From NCBI GenBank assembly GCA_001604275.1, contig LVBD01000008.1, positions 1 to 64,000 on the forward strand: DNA of 64,000 nucleotides, given 5' to 3'. The stretch is from Spirochaetales bacterium Spiro_02 (lineage in GTDB: Bacteria; Spirochaetota; Spirochaetia; Sphaerochaetales; Sphaerochaetaceae). A program made the position numbers and the translations under genes. Numbering within the stretch: position 1 is the first letter of the stretch; each line of letters begins with the position of its first letter. Positions 26,288 through 33,623 of the stretch are shown here, in pieces. The notes beneath the pieces were generated by a model that worked only from the letters and a program-made list of their open reading frames with translations, had not been told where the DNA came from and did no database searches.

Positions 26288-27448
26288 ATGATCGACTCGT
26301 ATGTCCCGGAATATCTGAAAATCAAGAATCGCAAGCTGATCTTCGACCTGTTCCTCGAACACAAGGAGCTTGCCCGGTCGCAGCTTGCGGCCATGACGAG
26401 GATGAGTTTCCCCACCGTCAGCAAAAGCGTGGACTTCCTGCTGTCTCGCGGCATTCTGGCAGAAGAGACCGAACCCGACAAGGGGTCGGCGGGTCCCGGA
26501 AGAAAACGAAGGAAACTGGTGTTCAATTCATCGGCGTACTGTGCGCTTGCCATCAACTTCGAGGGGCAGATCATCGAAATCGGGTTCATCGACCTATCGG
26601 GAAACGTGCTGACGTATGAACGGCATGAATGTTCCGATTTCATGGATCCCCGTTCCCAGAAGAAGCTCGGCGCAATGATCAGGAACCTACTCGCGACACC
26701 GCCGTCGCAGGTGCTCGGAGTATGCCTTGCGTTCCCATCGAACATCAATTTGCTGACCAACGAAATCGTCAGCTTCCAGTCCATCGGCGGGGGGATCGAC
26801 CAGCCGATCGCGATAGAGTCTGCGTTGGCCCCGCTGTTCTCCGAGTTTTCGGCGAACGTATATATCGAGAACGATGTCAACCTCGCCGCAAAAGGGGAGA
26901 TGATGTTACGCGCGGCCTTGGAGAAGCGATGCAATCTCTGCTATCTGACTCTCGGAAGCGGATTCGGTTCCGGCATCATCCTCAACGGCGAGCTCTGGGC
27001 GGGCGCTGGTTTCCGGGCCGGGGAGATCGGCAACATGGTGCTTCATTCCGTCGACTTCTCGCAACCGGTCGAGTCGCAGATCCGCCCGCTGGAGCAAAGC
27101 ATCAATATCGCGGCGCTCAACGCTCGGTTCGGGGTGAACTTGGTGGATAACGCCGATGTGGACGACCATGTCAAGGACGAAATGGTTGACTTCATTCTTC
27201 CTGTTCTTTGTCCGGCGCTGTTCAACGCCACCTATCTGCTTGATATAGATGAATATATCCTCTCTGGTTTCATTCCGGAAGTGTTGGGCGCCCGGTTGGG
27301 AATGAACGTGGAGGCCAGGGTCAACGAAATGTTGCGTGGCAGGGGGCGGCGCATCCGGGTCTCTGCGCCGACTTCTCCGTATTCGACGCTTGTCGGGGCT
27401 GCCTCCATGGTATTCGAGAAGACAATTCTCGACGGATTGCAGGACTGA
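26288..27448 (+). CDS. ROK-family transcriptional regulator (NagC/XylR-like)
   Basis: A 386-residue protein: winged HTH at residues 10-65 (RSQLAAMTRMSFPTVSKSVD), then a ROK sugar-kinase-like domain with IENDVNLAAKGE and LGSGFGSGIILNGELWAGAG. The CxCGxxGCxE zinc motif common in ROK kinases is not visible, consistent with a sensor rather than an enzyme. Start at ATG 26288 after GGAGG. Probably senses an amino sugar and regulates this operon. Confidence 0.88.
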   Translation: MIDSYVPEYLKIKNRKLIFDLFLEHKELARSQLAAMTRMSFPTVSKSVDFLLSRGILAEETEPDKGSAGPGRKRRKLVFNSSAYCALAINFEGQIIEIGFIDLSGNVLTYERHECSDFMDPRSQKKLGAMIRNLLATPPSQVLGVCLAFPSNINLLTNEIVSFQSIGGGIDQPIAIESALAPLFSEFSANVYIENDVNLAAKGEMMLRAALEKRCNLCYLTLGSGFGSGIILNGELWAGAGFRAGEIGNMVLHSVDFSQPVESQIRPLEQSINIAALNARFGVNLVDNADVDDHVKDEMVDFILPVLCPALFNATYLLDIDEYILSGFIPEVLGARLGMNVEARVNEMLRGRGRRIRVSAPTSPYSTLVGAASMVFEKTILDGLQD

Positions 27449-27520
27449 TGGCGCTGTGCGCCGGACGAATGCCGACCGTCGTGCCGAGAGAGCTACGAAC
27501 AGTTCGCAAGGAGCAAGTTG

Positions 27521-28372
27521 ATGAAACATTCACCGAATTTCGAAGTTGGATCACGGATCGTGCTGTGCATCGGTGCTCACCCCGATGATTGTGAATTCCG
27601 TTGCGGCGGTACGGCCGCGCTCTGGAGCGGTCTGGGGGACACGATCATTTTCCTCAGTCTGACTGACGGCAGCAGCGGAACGTTTCGCGAGAATCCTCAA
27701 CAGATCCGGGAACGCAGGAAACTGGAAGCAGCCGCTTCTGTCGCAATCATCCATGGGAAAAGCCGTTGTATGGAATGCGTCGATGGGAGTTTGACGCCGA
27801 GTCTGGAGAACCGGTTCCGGCTGATCAGTCTGATCAGGGAGATCCAGCCGGACATCATCGTGACCAACCGCCCCAACGACTACCATCCCGACCATCGATA
27901 TGCCGCGCAGTTGGTCCAGGACGCCTCCTATATGCTGCAGGTCCCCAACGTCGTTCCCGAGGTCCCTCCGCTCCGCTATGTGCCGGTCATCATGTACTGG
28001 GGCGACTCGTTCGAATTCCCATATCGATTCTCCCCGCGGGCCATTGTCGATATCGACAGTGTCCTCGACACGAAGATCGCCATGCTCAGCGCCCACGAAA
28101 GCCAGATGTATGAATGGTTGCCGTGGGTCGATTCCCAACTGGAGCAGGTTCCTCCTCCCGAAGCGGGATCCGCGGCGCGAAAGGCCTGGACCCTCGCGCT
28201 ATACCGGAGAAGGGCTGTACCCACATATGCGGAGCGCTATCGGGATCTGCTGTGCGAGCGGTACGGAGAACTCCGGGGGATGGCCGTCGTAGAGGCGGAA
28301 GCGTTCGAAATGTGCGAATACGGGTATCATGTCGACGGCGCGCTGATCAAGCGCATCTTCGCAGGAGTCTAG
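27521..28372 (+). CDS. PIG-L family deacetylase (LmbE-like)
   Basis: A 283-residue zinc-dependent de-N-acetylase. The zinc motif is CIGAHPDDCEFRCGGT with a later histidine in NDYHPDHRYAAQL. Family members remove acetyl groups from GlcNAc-containing substrates such as GlcNAc-inositol, GlcNAc-malate and diacetylchitobiose. ATG 27521 after AAGGAG (a TTG one codon upstream is also open). In the amino-sugar operon it could supply deacetylated sugar to the kinase and SIS enzyme, and may compensate for the broken nagA at 33117; this is inference. Confidence 0.85.
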   Translation: MKHSPNFEVGSRIVLCIGAHPDDCEFRCGGTAALWSGLGDTIIFLSLTDGSSGTFRENPQQIRERRKLEAAASVAIIHGKSRCMECVDGSLTPSLENRFRLISLIREIQPDIIVTNRPNDYHPDHRYAAQLVQDASYMLQVPNVVPEVPPLRYVPVIMYWGDSFEFPYRFSPRAIVDIDSVLDTKIAMLSAHESQMYEWLPWVDSQLEQVPPPEAGSAARKAWTLALYRRRAVPTYAERYRDLLCERYGELRGMAVVEAEAFEMCEYGYHVDGALIKRIFAGV

Positions 28373-28474
28373 GCTTTGGCGCGAAAGCGGGGGCCGGCGG
28401 AAAGGCTGGACAGGCATGTACACGTTGCCATGACCGCATTTCCATGGAAACAATCATAAATATTGGAGGTCAGG

Positions 28475-29068
28475 ATGAACCAGTCCAAAACATCGCTCGT
28501 GACGCTGTTCGCAACGTTCGCGAAAATCGGGGTGATGACGTTCGGCGGAGGATACGCGATGCTGCCGATGCTGCAAGATGAGATCGTCAACAGGAAGCAC
28601 TGGTGTTCGGAAGAAAATCTGCTTGATTATTTTGCTGTCGGACAATGTACGCCGGGAATTATCGCGATCAATACGGCGACGTTCATCGGCTACAAGACGC
28701 GGGGGAACATCGGCGGAATCGTGGCGACGCTAGGGATGGTCTTTCCTTCCCTGGTGATCATATCGGTTGTCTATCATGTACTGGAGGCGTTCCAGTCGAA
28801 TATTTACGTACAGTATGCGCTCAGCGGAATCCAGGTGGCGGTAGCCGCCCTGATTTCCTGTAGCGTGATCAAGCTTGCGAAGAAGTCGCTGGTCGATGCG
28901 CCGGCTGTGCTGCTTGCAGTGGCTGTGCTTGCTTCTCTTGTCGCTTTTGGACTATCACCCATCATCTTCATTCTCGTCGGAATCGCGTTCGGTCTCACCG
29001 TCTCGGGCGTCAAGGAGCGGAAAAAGCATGGAGCCGACACTTCTGACCAGGGAGGATCGTCATGCTGA
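28475..29068 (+). CDS. CHR (chromate ion) family transporter, half-size protein 1
   Basis: A 197-residue membrane protein with about six helices. The CHR motif FAKIGVMTFGGGYAMLPMLQDEIV and PGIIAINTATFIGYKTRG are clear. ATG 28475 after TTGGAGG. Short CHR proteins work in pairs; the partner overlaps its 3' end by seven bases. Chromate is the textbook substrate, but the natural ion of such pairs is often unknown. Confidence 0.88.
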   Translation: MNQSKTSLVTLFATFAKIGVMTFGGGYAMLPMLQDEIVNRKHWCSEENLLDYFAVGQCTPGIIAINTATFIGYKTRGNIGGIVATLGMVFPSLVIISVVYHVLEAFQSNIYVQYALSGIQVAVAALISCSVIKLAKKSLVDAPAVLLAVAVLASLVAFGLSPIIFILVGIAFGLTVSGVKERKKHGADTSDQGGSSC

Positions 29069-29643
29069 CACTGCTTTTGCTGTTTTTGGAATTCTTCAAG
29101 ATCGGTTTGTTTGCGATCGGCGGCGGGCTTGCCACCTTGCCGTTTCTCATGCAGCTCGCCGTCACGCATCCCGACTGGCTGACTTTGCGGGACATCACCA
29201 ATATGATCGCCGTTTCCGAATCGACTCCGGGACCGATCGGAATCAATATGGCGACATTCGTCGGCAATAGCGTGGGTAGCGGGATGTTCGGAACCGTATG
29301 GGGAGGCATGCTCGGCGGTCTCGTCGCCACGCTCGGCGAAGTGGCTCCGTCCATCATCATCATTCTGATCGTCGCGCGTGTACTTGAGGCGTTCCAGGAC
29401 AACAAATATGTCAAACGGGCGTTCTATGGCCTGCGGGCGACGGTCATCGCCTTGATCGCCTATGCGGCATACCAGGTCTATCGTGTCGCACTTTTCGACG
29501 GACCGAACGTGAAAATGCTCGAGGTGGTTCTGTTCGCGGTATTCATGTTCGTCATGCTGAAATTCAAGAACGTGCATCCGATCGTCTGGATCGCCTTCGC
29601 CGCGGCGTTTGGTATCCTGTTCAAGCTTCCGAGCCTGCCGTAA
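29062..29643 (+). CDS. CHR (chromate ion) family transporter, half-size protein 2
   Basis: A 193-residue membrane protein homologous to its partner, with FKIGLFAIGGGLATLPFLMQLAV and PGPIGINMATFVGNSVG. ATG 29062 lies inside the preceding gene, after GGAGGATCGTC. Expected to form an antiparallel heterodimer with the product at 28475-29068. Followed by a clean terminator. Confidence 0.88.
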   Translation: MLTLLLLFLEFFKIGLFAIGGGLATLPFLMQLAVTHPDWLTLRDITNMIAVSESTPGPIGINMATFVGNSVGSGMFGTVWGGMLGGLVATLGEVAPSIIIILIVARVLEAFQDNKYVKRAFYGLRATVIALIAYAAYQVYRVALFDGPNVKMLEVVLFAVFMFVMLKFKNVHPIVWIAFAAAFGILFKLPSLP

Positions 29644-29682
29644 CTGAGGCGCGGCTTTCCTTCCATCTTCTGTCCCGCATTC

Positions 29683-29714
29683 CAGGGAGGCTCTCCGGCC
29701 TTCCTGTTTTTTTG
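29683..29714 (+). terminator. rho-independent terminator after CHR pair
   Basis: CAGGGAGGC (29683-29691) pairs with GCCTTCCTG (29698-29706) with one G-U pair around a six-base loop, followed directly by eight T residues. Confidence 0.85.
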
Positions 29715-29725
29715 TGTGATACTGC

Positions 29726-29780
29726 TTGCGTCGTCTGTGTTTTAGGTGTATCATATAAATGTAATTAGGTATGCCTAAAT
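29726..29780 (+). promoter_or_regulatory. promoter with DtxR/MntR-like operator
   Basis: TTGCGT (29726-29731), 17 bp, TATCAT (29749-29754) make a good sigma70 promoter. Overlapping the expected start of transcription is the dyad TTAGGTATGCCTAA (29765-29778), extended to AATTAGG/CCTAAAT (29763-29780). This resembles the metal-dependent DtxR/IdeR/MntR operators (TTAGGnnnnCCTAA). Binding by such a regulator is inferred. Confidence 0.6.
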
Positions 29781-29805
29781 ATAAATCGCCGACAGGAGGC
29801 CGTGT

Positions 29806-29910
29806 ATGGACATGTTCACCAGACGCTTGCTCATGCGGAAACTGCCGATACTGGTAGCGTCGGCGCTCGCCTTGGCGGCTGCGATTCTCGTCCGTTTCTT
29901 CGTAGGCTGA
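29806..29910 (+). CDS. 34-residue single-span membrane peptide
   Basis: A short gene with its own promoter, a strong ribosome binding site (CAGGAGG, 29793-29799) and an ATG seven bases later. The 34-residue product has a basic N-terminus (RR at 6-7, RK at 11-12), then one hydrophobic helix rich in Ala, Leu and Val (about residues 13-28), then R and FFVG at the end. It follows a terminator and a DtxR-like operator, so it is probably expressed alone under metal or iron limitation. I do not recognise a family. It could be a small regulator of a metal transporter, but nothing adjacent shows its partner. Confidence 0.6.
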   Translation: MDMFTRRLLMRKLPILVASALALAAAILVRFFVG

Positions 29911-29940
29911 ATATCCCGAAAGGGAGTAGGTCTCCACTGA

Positions 29941-30041
29941 TAATCCAAAATTTTGGATTAAAATAAACAATAATTTGGTTGACCAAACGAAACTCCGTGG
30001 TATCATTATGGCGTAACATGCTATCTTTTAAATGTTAACAT
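29941..30041. promoter_or_regulatory. palindrome cluster upstream of lacI-pfk operon
   Basis: TAATCCAAAATTTTGGATTA (29941-29960) is a perfect 20-bp palindrome. TTTGGTTGACCAAA (29974-29987) is a perfect dyad that overlaps the -35 TTGACC (29979-29984) of a promoter whose -10 is TATCAT (30001-30006). ATGTTAACAT (30032-30041) is a third perfect palindrome, and TAACAT (30014-30019) pairs with ATGTTA. These are likely operators for the LacI protein encoded next, or for another regulator. Confidence 0.55.
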
Positions 30042-30071
30042 GTATCCAAAAAATTGAATCCGGAGTTGCAC

Positions 30072-31100
30072 ATGGCGGAAGTCAAGCTCAAGAATATCGC
30101 CGCCGAATGCGGTGTTTCGATTTCGACCGTGTCGCGCGTCCTGTCCGGCGATACGAAGCGCAAGACAAATGGGGAGACGGCACGGCGGATTCTCGAGACG
30201 GCATCGGAGATGGGATATTTCGACGAAAAGTCCCGGAGGCTCATGGCTCAGGGGAGTCGGCCTCTTTCCATCGGTTGCATCTTTATCTCGGATCACGAAT
30301 CGGTCGTCTCTCCGTTCTTTTCCGAGGTCGTCAGGGGCATTCAGAGCGAGATCGGCGAGCTCGGTCACTACGTGCCGCTCGATTTCCATACAGTGAACAT
30401 CGCCGAGCCGGGGTTCGAGGAAAGCGTCAGGAAACTGTCGCTGGATTCCGCCATCATCCTCGGCCGTTCCCCCCTGTCCACGATCCAGTTTCTGAAGGAT
30501 ACGATTCCGCATCTCGTGTATGCCGGCCTGAATAGCATCGGCGGAATGGACGAAGTGCTGTGCGACTCCCGTTCCGGTATGATCGAGGCCGTCAGGTACC
30601 TCCGCTCGCTGGGACATGAACGGATCGCGTACATCGGTCCGGCGGACCGGCAGTCGGATCTCTACAACGAGCATCGGTTCGATGGATACCGGCAGGGGAT
30701 GCTCGAATGCGACTTGTCGCAGTGGATTCAATACGAAGATGCGTATTTGAGCGCGGCCGACGGATATGAAAGTGCGTCGCGCCTGTTTTCCCGCGCAAGC
30801 CAGGTCACGGCGGTGGTGTGCGCCAACGATATCACCGCCGTCGGCGTCATGAAGTTCCTCAGGGACTCGGGCCGGGGCATCCCTCAGGATGTCTCCGTCA
30901 TCGGTTTCGACAATATTGAAAGCTCGGCGTTCCTGCAACCAGCGCTGACGACGTTCGATGTCCCGAAGCGCGAGTTGGGTCGGTTCGCGGTAAAGACTAT
31001 CGTGGACCGCCGGATGTCGTCGCGTGCGTGCGACATCGTCATCAAGTTGCCGTTCGCCTTGGTCGAGCGGCAGTCGTGTGGGAGCATTTTGACGACATGA
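30072..31100 (+). CDS. LacI-family transcriptional regulator
   Basis: A 342-residue repressor. HTH KLKNIAAECGVSISTVSRVL at residues 5-24 and a sugar-binding core ending with the common VIGFDNIESSAFLQPALTT. Start ATG 30072 after CCGGAG. Its stop overlaps the PFK start (ATGA at 31097-31100), which shows that regulator and pathway enzymes are one operon and implies autoregulation. Confidence 0.9.
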   Translation: MAEVKLKNIAAECGVSISTVSRVLSGDTKRKTNGETARRILETASEMGYFDEKSRRLMAQGSRPLSIGCIFISDHESVVSPFFSEVVRGIQSEIGELGHYVPLDFHTVNIAEPGFEESVRKLSLDSAIILGRSPLSTIQFLKDTIPHLVYAGLNSIGGMDEVLCDSRSGMIEAVRYLRSLGHERIAYIGPADRQSDLYNEHRFDGYRQGMLECDLSQWIQYEDAYLSAADGYESASRLFSRASQVTAVVCANDITAVGVMKFLRDSGRGIPQDVSVIGFDNIESSAFLQPALTTFDVPKRELGRFAVKTIVDRRMSSRACDIVIKLPFALVERQSCGSILTT

Positions 31101-32266
31101 AGAAGAATCTGCTGTTCATGCATGGTGGAGCGCCTACGGCGGTCATCAACGCTTCGTTGTACGGCTCGTACCGCGAGGCAAAAAAAAACGCGTCGGTGGG
31201 GAGGATCCTCGCCGCTGCCGGAGGCACCGGAGGATTGTTGCACGGCAGCGTCCTGGATCTTACAGACATTTCTGAGCGGGATCTCGGCCTGTTGGCGACG
31301 ACCCCCGGTTCCGCCATCGGGACCGGACGCGACCATCTGGAGCCCGAGGACTATCTCCGGCTTCGGGAGATATTGCGGGAATTGGACGTCAGCTATGTAG
31401 TCATGACCGGAGGGAATGGGACCATGGATACCTGTCGACGCCTTGCCGATGCCTGCGAAGGGCATGGAATCGTGGTGTGCGGGGTTCCCAAGACGATGGA
31501 CAACGACCTGTCCTTGACCGACCACAGCCCGGGATACGGTTCGGCCGCCCGATACCTCGCCGGTTCCGTCAAGGAGGTCGCCCAGGATGTCCGGGGGCTT
31601 GCGATCCATGTGGTGATCATCGAAGCGTTCGGTCGCGATGCCGGTTGGATCGCCGCGGCCAGCGCATTGGCCAGGGACTCCGATGGAGATGCCCCCGATA
31701 TGATCCTGCTGCCCGAAGTGCCGTTCGACGAGGCTCGCTTTCTGGAACATGTGGGGAATCTATACGAGCGGAAGGGAGGGGTGGTCGTAGTCGCCGGCGA
31801 AGGCTTGCGCTATGCGGACGGTACTTCGATCGTCGAGCCAGTCTTCCAGGTCGGTAGAAGCGTCTATTTCGGCGATGTCTGTGCGCATCTTTCCCAACTT
31901 GTCATTAAAAAGCTGGGGATCAAGGCACGTTCGGAAAAGCCCGGCATCCTCGGACGAGCGTCCGAGAAATGGGCGAGCGAAGTCGATCGGGACGAGGCGG
32001 TCGTCTGCGGGGAGGTTGCGGTGCGGGCGGCTCTGGAAGGTCGCAATGGATGGATGAGCATCATCCGCAGGGTCTCCGACGATCCGTACCGGTCGAAGAT
32101 CGAGCCGGTGGAGATTACGGCGGAAATCCTGAAGGCGCGATGCCTTCCCCCGCAGTTCATCGATCGGGATTCGTTCGATGTCACAGAAGAGTTCCTGCGA
32201 TGGGCCCGCCCGCTGGTCGGTCCTGATCTGGGGGAGTATGTGTCGTTCCTGCCTCAGCGCAGCTGA
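31097..32266 (+). CDS. 6-phosphofructokinase family protein (plant/PPi-PFK-like)
   Basis: A 389-residue PFK-fold kinase phosphorylating a sugar phosphate at C1. Key motifs: TGGNGTMDT (nucleotide site; Gly at the position that is Asp in PPi enzymes, so ATP is favoured), PKTMDNDL (Lys where bacterial ATP-PFK has Gly, as in PPi and plant-type enzymes) and EAFGRDAGWIAAAS (substrate binding). The mixed signature leaves phosphoryl donor open. Coupled to lacI and followed by nagB, so fructose 6-phosphate from glucosamine 6-phosphate is a natural substrate, though tagatose 6-phosphate is possible. Confidence 0.85.
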   Translation: MKKNLLFMHGGAPTAVINASLYGSYREAKKNASVGRILAAAGGTGGLLHGSVLDLTDISERDLGLLATTPGSAIGTGRDHLEPEDYLRLREILRELDVSYVVMTGGNGTMDTCRRLADACEGHGIVVCGVPKTMDNDLSLTDHSPGYGSAARYLAGSVKEVAQDVRGLAIHVVIIEAFGRDAGWIAAASALARDSDGDAPDMILLPEVPFDEARFLEHVGNLYERKGGVVVVAGEGLRYADGTSIVEPVFQVGRSVYFGDVCAHLSQLVIKKLGIKARSEKPGILGRASEKWASEVDRDEAVVCGEVAVRAALEGRNGWMSIIRRVSDDPYRSKIEPVEITAEILKARCLPPQFIDRDSFDVTEEFLRWARPLVGPDLGEYVSFLPQRS

Positions 32267-32301
32267 GTGGATTGTATGGAGAACTACGGAGGATGACGAC
32301 A

Positions 32302-33120
32302 ATGGATAGACGATATTACATGACGGACGCCGAAGCGCTGACGCATGGAAGGATTCCCGTCAAGTTGCTGGGCGACAACGGGGAAGTGTTCTATGAGCTG
32401 GCGCAGGAGATGTGCGATCAGATCGCGGCGAACAACGCAGCCGGCGGGAGGACCGTGTTCATTGTGCCGGTAGGACCGGTAGGACAGTATCCGATTTTCG
32501 TCAGGCTTGTACGGGAGCGGCGGCTTTCGCTGAAAGATTGCTGGTTCATCAATATGGACGAATATCTCGCCGATGAACGGCATCCCGTCGGCACCGAGGA
32601 CCGGCTTTCGTTCCGTGGTTTCATGGATCGGAATGTGTACGGCAGGATTCCCGACGAACTGAACATTCCCCGCGAGCACCGGATATTCCCCGACCCGCAG
32701 GATCTTGGCGCCGTCCAGCGGCTGATCGAAGAATTCGACGGCGTGGACATCGCGTTCGGCGGCATCGGAATCACCGGACATCTGGCGTTCAACGAACCTG
32801 AGGACGTCCCTGTCGATGAATTCGCCGGACGGGAGACCCGCGTGCTGCGCATCAGCCGTGAGACGCGAACGATCAACGCGGTCGGCGACCTCGGGGGGGC
32901 GGTCGACGCCATGCCCGACTATGCGGTGACGATCGGGATGCGCCAGATTCTCGGCGCCCGGAAGATCCGACTTGCTGTGTTTCGGGATTGGCATCGCGCG
33001 GTGATCCGCAGGGCTGTGTTCGACGAACCTTCGGCCCTATTTCCTGTCACGTTGGCCCAGATGCATCCCGACGCGATGATCTATGTGAACGAAAATGCGG
33101 CGCGGAGGCCGTTCCGATGA
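32302..33120 (+). CDS. glucosamine-6-phosphate deaminase family protein (NagB-like)
   Basis: A 272-residue NagB/6PGL-fold enzyme. ATG 32302 lies nine bases after GGAGG; an ATG at 32293 is too close to it. The catalytic-base aspartate is in INMDEYL. The second motif reads GGIGITGHLAFNEP, in which the aspartate of the E. coli motif (GNDGHIAFNEP) is replaced by threonine while His and Glu remain. It may therefore act on a related amino-sugar phosphate or be slower in ring opening. Overlaps nagA (ATGA). Confidence 0.82.
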   Translation: MDRRYYMTDAEALTHGRIPVKLLGDNGEVFYELAQEMCDQIAANNAAGGRTVFIVPVGPVGQYPIFVRLVRERRLSLKDCWFINMDEYLADERHPVGTEDRLSFRGFMDRNVYGRIPDELNIPREHRIFPDPQDLGAVQRLIEEFDGVDIAFGGIGITGHLAFNEPEDVPVDEFAGRETRVLRISRETRTINAVGDLGGAVDAMPDYAVTIGMRQILGARKIRLAVFRDWHRAVIRRAVFDEPSALFPVTLAQMHPDAMIYVNENAARRPFR

Positions 33121-33455
33121 TCGTCTCCGGAACGAACATCTGTATCGGAGGCCGCTTCAGAGCCGCTGATCTGCTGGTGCAGGATGGCTGTATCCGAAAC
33201 ATCTCGAACCGAGGGACTCTTGGCGTCGCCGATCTTGACATCGGGGGAAATCCGGTACTGCCTGGGTTCGTCGATGTGCATTCCCACGGCGGGGACATGA
33301 TCGATGTGAATCATATCGCTTCTCTGGATGATATCCGTCATCTCGCCCGGTTCCACGCCGCGCATGGTACGACCGGGTTCCTTGCATCGGTCATGACCGA
33401 CACCCGCGGACAGACCGAATCGCTGCTTGCGCTATTGGGAGGAGCTGTCGGGCAG
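33117..33455 (+). pseudogene. nagA: N-acetylglucosamine-6-phosphate deacetylase, 5' fragment
   Basis: About 113 residues match the N-terminus of NagA: the beta-sandwich start IVSGTNICIGGRF, the metal motif LPGFVDVHSHGGDMIDVNH and the AAHGTTGFLASVMTD helix. The match stops near ESLLALLGGAV. The frame then runs on to 33527 through sequence antisense to a DUF554 gene and ends. A full NagA is about 380 residues and needs further metal ligands, so this fragment cannot be active. The lost 3' part points to a deletion with a junction at about 33440-33455. Confidence 0.8.
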
Positions 33456-33623
33456 GCTCTCCAGCTTGACGATGTTCACGATTCCGATGGCGATCGCGCA
33501 GAATCCAAGGACGGGGGTGAGCGATGAGAACAGCTGTTTCGGCAGATGCCGTGCGCCGATCGCTCCCAGCACCCCCCCGGCGGCCACGGCGAATCCGTTG
33601 GCGAAAACCCCGACCGGAATCAC
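33432..33623 (-). pseudogene. DUF554 membrane protein, 5' fragment
   Basis: Sixty-three residues from a GTG start at 33623 match the N-terminus of DUF554 proteins (MIPVGVFANGFAVAAGGVLG; LTPVLGFCAIAIGIVNIV). The frame ends at 33432 shortly after the match is lost, whereas complete members are about 230 residues. The GTG overlaps the stop of lacI (GTGA), so it was the second gene of that operon before its 3' part was lost at the same junction that cut nagA. Confidence 0.75.
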
